DNA of 64,000 nucleotides from Agelas oroides (lineage: Eukaryota; Porifera; Demospongiae; Agelasida; Agelasidae), in assembly GCA_949130485.1 (NCBI GenBank), contig OX422205.1:1186589-1250588 (forward strand), in the 5' to 3' direction. Each line of letters begins with the position of its first letter. Positions within the stretch are counted from its first letter, which is position 1. Both the position numbers and the translations under genes were made by a program. Below are positions 48,796 to 64,000 of this stretch, piece by piece. The notes under the pieces are model-generated. The model had not been told where the DNA came from, searched no databases, and saw nothing but the letters and a program-made list of their open reading frames with translations.

Positions 48796-48850
48796 GTCGC
48801 GAACTGCACATTGCCCCAATCCGAGCACTTCTCGGTCGTGATTTCGTCCC

Positions 48851-49162
48851 ATGAATCCAAACGTATCCATTCCAATGGCCCATCTATCGGAATACTGCCG
48901 GGCCAATGGAATCAGGCGGCTCGACGTCTTCGGCTCTGCGCTCCGCGCAGACTTCGGACCCGAAAGCGACCTCGATCTCCTGGTGGAGTTCGAGCCGGAC
49001 CGAACCCCCGGCTTTTTCGATTTTGCCCGTATTGAACAGGAGTTTGCCGATCTCTTCGGCAGGAAAGTTGATCTGGTCAGTCGCATCGGCATCGAACGAA
49101 GCCGGAATTACATCCGCCGTGCGGAGATTCTCGGATCAGCGGAGACGATCTATGCGGCGTGA
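48851..49162 (+). CDS. mntA: MntA-type nucleotidyltransferase antitoxin
   Basis: 103 residues, a complete minimal nucleotidyltransferase. The catalytic motif GSX10DXD is intact: Gly28-Ser29, Asp40 and Asp42 (context FGSALRADF and SDLDLLVEF). In characterised MntA-HepT pairs this enzyme adds AMP to the HEPN partner and neutralises it. The gene overlaps the start of the next gene by a few bases (ATG at 49152 within the 3' end), the usual antitoxin-toxin coupling. High GC and a 55-bp spacing to the gene before it mark it as bacterial. It is the one unbroken gene of the block. Confidence 0.85.
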   Translation: MNPNVSIPMAHLSEYCRANGIRRLDVFGSALRADFGPESDLDLLVEFEPDRTPGFFDFARIEQEFADLFGRKVDLVSRIGIERSRNYIRRAEILGSAETIYAA

Positions 49163-49491
49163 CGACGCCTGGTTGCTCGACATGCTGTTGGCGGCCCGTG
49201 AAGCGGTGGAATTCGCTGCGCCGCTTACATTCCCCGAATTCGAGGACGATCACCTGCGTCAACTGGCCATTCTGAAATCCGTCGAAATTATCGGGGAGGC
49301 GGCGCGTCACGAGTCAGCGAGGAGACGAAGGCCAAGCACCCGGATATCCCCTGGACCCAGATCATCGGAATGCGCAACCGGCTCGTGCACGCCTACTTCG
49401 CGATCCAACTCGACATCGTATGGAAGGTCGTGCAGGACGACCTGCCCCCACTGATCGCCCAACTCGAACCCCTGGTTCCCCCGGAGCCCGG
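49152..49491 (+). pseudogene. hepT: HepT-type HEPN toxin, frameshifted and cut by the assembly gap
   Basis: Partner of the MntA-type gene. HepT proteins are HEPN-domain RNases inhibited by AMPylation. The first about 50 codons (MRRDDAWLLDMLLAAREAVE to SVEIIGEAA) are in one frame. Around 49306-49312 an indel of two bases (or one in the other direction) moves the rest into another frame. The RX4HXY active-site motif is visible in that second frame (RNRLVHAY near 49370-49395). The coding sequence then runs into the N gap at 49492, so the stop codon is not seen. It is broken as written; a sequencing error cannot be excluded. Confidence 0.75.
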
Positions 49492-49691
49492 NNNNNNNNN
49501 NNNNNNNNNNNNNNNNNNNNNNNNNNNNNNNNNNNNNNNNNNNNNNNNNNNNNNNNNNNNNNNNNNNNNNNNNNNNNNNNNNNNNNNNNNNNNNNNNNNN
49601 NNNNNNNNNNNNNNNNNNNNNNNNNNNNNNNNNNNNNNNNNNNNNNNNNNNNNNNNNNNNNNNNNNNNNNNNNNNNNNNNNNNNNNNNNNN
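49492..49691. other. Assembly gap (200 N)
   Basis: Exactly 200 N bases, a typical fixed-size scaffold gap. It is the right border of the bacterial-like block. Confidence 0.99.
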
Positions 49692-49960
49692 CCGACCGCT
49701 TGCCACTGCTATGCAGTGTTTAATACCAGAACTGTGTATCAACGGTTCACGCAAATCCAGCTATCAGCTGTGTATCAACGGTTCACACAAATCCCGAGCA
49801 AATCCAGCTATCAGCTGCTATGTGAACATACCCAGGAGGAGTGGCCAACGAGGTCTGGCAACCGATGGTTGTCGTCCAGCTAGCACTCCCGGGTGGGACG
49901 TAGCTCACATTCGGGCTGCAAGATTTGCGCTCACCTCAGTCGCAGAATGGCCGCGGAAGC

Positions 49961-50138
49961 CGTGCATATAATCATAGATATATGAGACGTAACGTTACGT
50001 CTCATATATCTATGATATAATTAATTCTGCGCGGTTAGACAGTAGATTCGTGCATATAATCATAGATATATGAGACGTAACGTTACGTCTCATATATCTA
50101 TGATATAATTAATTCTGCGCGGTTAGACAGTAGATTCG
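49961..50138. repeat. 88-bp direct duplication, each unit with a perfect 46-bp palindrome
   Basis: Palindromes at 49971-50016 and 50059-50104: the arm ATCATAGATATATGAGACGT plus AAC is followed with no spacer by its exact complement, centred on AACGTT. The flanking TTCTGCGCGGTTAGACAGTA is repeated too. Confidence 0.9.
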
Positions 50139-50174
50139 TTACTAGCACTCAATCCCGTTCAGAAAGAAACTGGT

Positions 50175-50187
50175 GTGCGCATGCGCC
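50175..50187. promoter_or_regulatory. NRF1-like site upstream of NEK11
   Basis: GTGCGCATGCGCC matches the palindromic NRF1 consensus (GCGCATGCGC), 63 bp upstream of the start codon. Activity is inferred. Confidence 0.5.
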
Positions 50188-50249
50188 AAAATAATTTCTG
50201 AACTTTGAACTTTAAACCTTTGACCCTTACATAATCTGTGTATATCAAG

Positions 50250-62882
<12,633 letters not shown>

Positions 62883-64000
62883 CATCAGCTATGCAATTAT
62901 AAATGCATACAACTGTACATAAACTTTATGGCATAACACTCATCTTTCATCAATCTACTTTTCATGGATTGACTCCAACTTGTCACAATATTGTTAGCTG
63001 TTCAGAACTTTAATAATTTGTACAGCTCATGCATCAGGGCTGTCACAAGGCTTATTTGTTTGGTGACCCAATCACTTGATTGATTTTTACAATAATTATT
63101 GTTATTGAATTTGGCTGAGAACTTTTTTATAATTATACATTGAATCCTGCTTTGTACATCTTTTTTAATTTCCAAAAGTATGCCCATGGGTGATAAGTGT
63201 TACTGGCTTCTCAAAGAGAGAACTATTTTTGGGTGTTACAATACTTCTAGCCACCCAGGAAGAAACCATAACTATACTAGTAATTGAAGCTATAACTAAA
63301 TTTAAAAATTGTAAAATTGGGAAACTATAACTAAACTAAACCAAACGTATTTTTCTATACCTAGACTAAAGCACAAACCCTATACTAAAACAACACTAAT
63401 GTGGGTGAATGTGCTGTCGCTCTTGTTATATACCTATGTAGCAGAAAATGATGAATGCCTTTGTTTCCTAAACTAGTCCTTCTCTTTCACTGTACTGCCT
63501 CTGCAATTAACATTAATGTGGACTTAATTTTAGAGATTACAACCCTGCTAACAGTCTCCTCAGGAAAGAGGGATAAAATTCTGTCACTATGGCAATGGTA
63601 TACCTTCTCACGTAAAACAGAAAATTTTCAGTATGCAGTCAGGTCCCTTCAGAATTGACTTTCTTCTGAGTAACGTCTGCACCATTCATGGTTCAGTCAT
63701 CTTCAGTGTCAGACGTACGTTTGATTTGCATCTATGATCATTCCCACCTACGTAGGGATTGTATAAGGCCAGTGTTTCTCACCAGAATCTACAGGACAAA
63801 GGGTGCAAATAGCCTCCCATGACCACCCCTCATCTTGAATGTAGTGATTGTCAGCACCAAACACTTGTTGCATGTGTACCACTCAACCAAAGCATTTTAG
63901 GTACATTCAGTCTTCACTGAGTTCTATATTCAGAGCCCAGACAGTTTTTAAGTTCAAGTGGCTGTTAAAGATGTGTTGGTTTTGGGGTGGATTGAAAATG
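62883..64000. other. Right-edge non-coding stretch
   Basis: NEK11 3' region and beyond. AT-rich sequence with a simple TAAACTAAAC-like stretch near 63290-63400. No gene supported. Confidence 0.5.

Larger units (their letters stand above)
49692..50249. other. Stretch between the gap and NEK11
   Basis: Animal-like base composition. It contains short direct repeats of TGTGTATCAACGGTTCAC (near 49732 and 49770), the duplicated palindrome (49961-50138) and the presumed NEK11 promoter. No exon seen. Confidence 0.5.

Noticed and set aside
46466..49310. Several minus-strand and alternative plus frames of 60-140 codons in the bacterial-like block
   Set aside because: GC-rich shadow frames of the plus-strand genes; no domain recognised.

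Overview
The window looks like nuclear DNA of a marine invertebrate animal. A demosponge is my best guess, not a proven identity. The coding genes are animal families (a G-protein alpha subunit, an SLC17A9-like transporter, OTUD6B, TRPA-like channels and NEK11). Exons are short with GT-AG introns, and introns and spacers are filled with microsatellites, minisatellites and small foldback elements. One block of about 3.2 kb (about 46,300 to 49,491) is different: it is GC-rich, intronless and bacterial in content, and it ends at a 200-base run of N.

Layout. 1-16,562 (-): G-alpha gene of the Gi/Go exon type, with exons 1, 2, 3 and 5 found and the 3' exons beyond the left edge. 16,563-24,750: repeats, one isolated tyrosine-kinase exon (about 22.6-22.7 kb, -), and possibly the unlocated end of the transporter. 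24,751-30,684 (-): SLC17A9-like vesicular anion transporter, seven exons. 31,785-36,426 (+): complete nine-exon otud6b, head-to-head with the transporter. 36,821-45,006 (-): two intronless TRPA-like ankyrin channels in tandem; the right copy is intact, the left one carries a nonsense codon and a frameshifting deletion. 45,201-45,753: a MITE. About 46,300-49,491 (+): a bacterial-like block with a large unknown protein gene and an MntA/HepT-type pair, each part except mntA broken by an indel. 49,492-49,691: gap. 49,961-50,138: a duplicated perfect palindrome. 50,250-62,882 (+): complete 18-exon NEK11-like kinase gene, with a small membrane-protein gene nested in intron 6 on the other strand.

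What stands out. (1) A bacterial-like block is joined without a gap to animal DNA on its left, inside one open frame. (2) NEK11 exon 8 has been amplified with its splice donor into a 60-bp tandem array of about ten units. (3) In four unrelated genes, simple repeats sit exactly where polypyrimidine tracts, acceptors or donors are needed. (4) The TRPA copies alternate between near-identity and strong divergence, as expected from gene conversion.

No pathway links the genes. They are ordinary neighbours: GPCR signalling, vesicular anion (probably nucleotide) loading, deubiquitination, sensory cation channels, and a NIMA-family kinase. Exon limits were set by hand from homology, reading phase and GT-AG sites, without transcript data.
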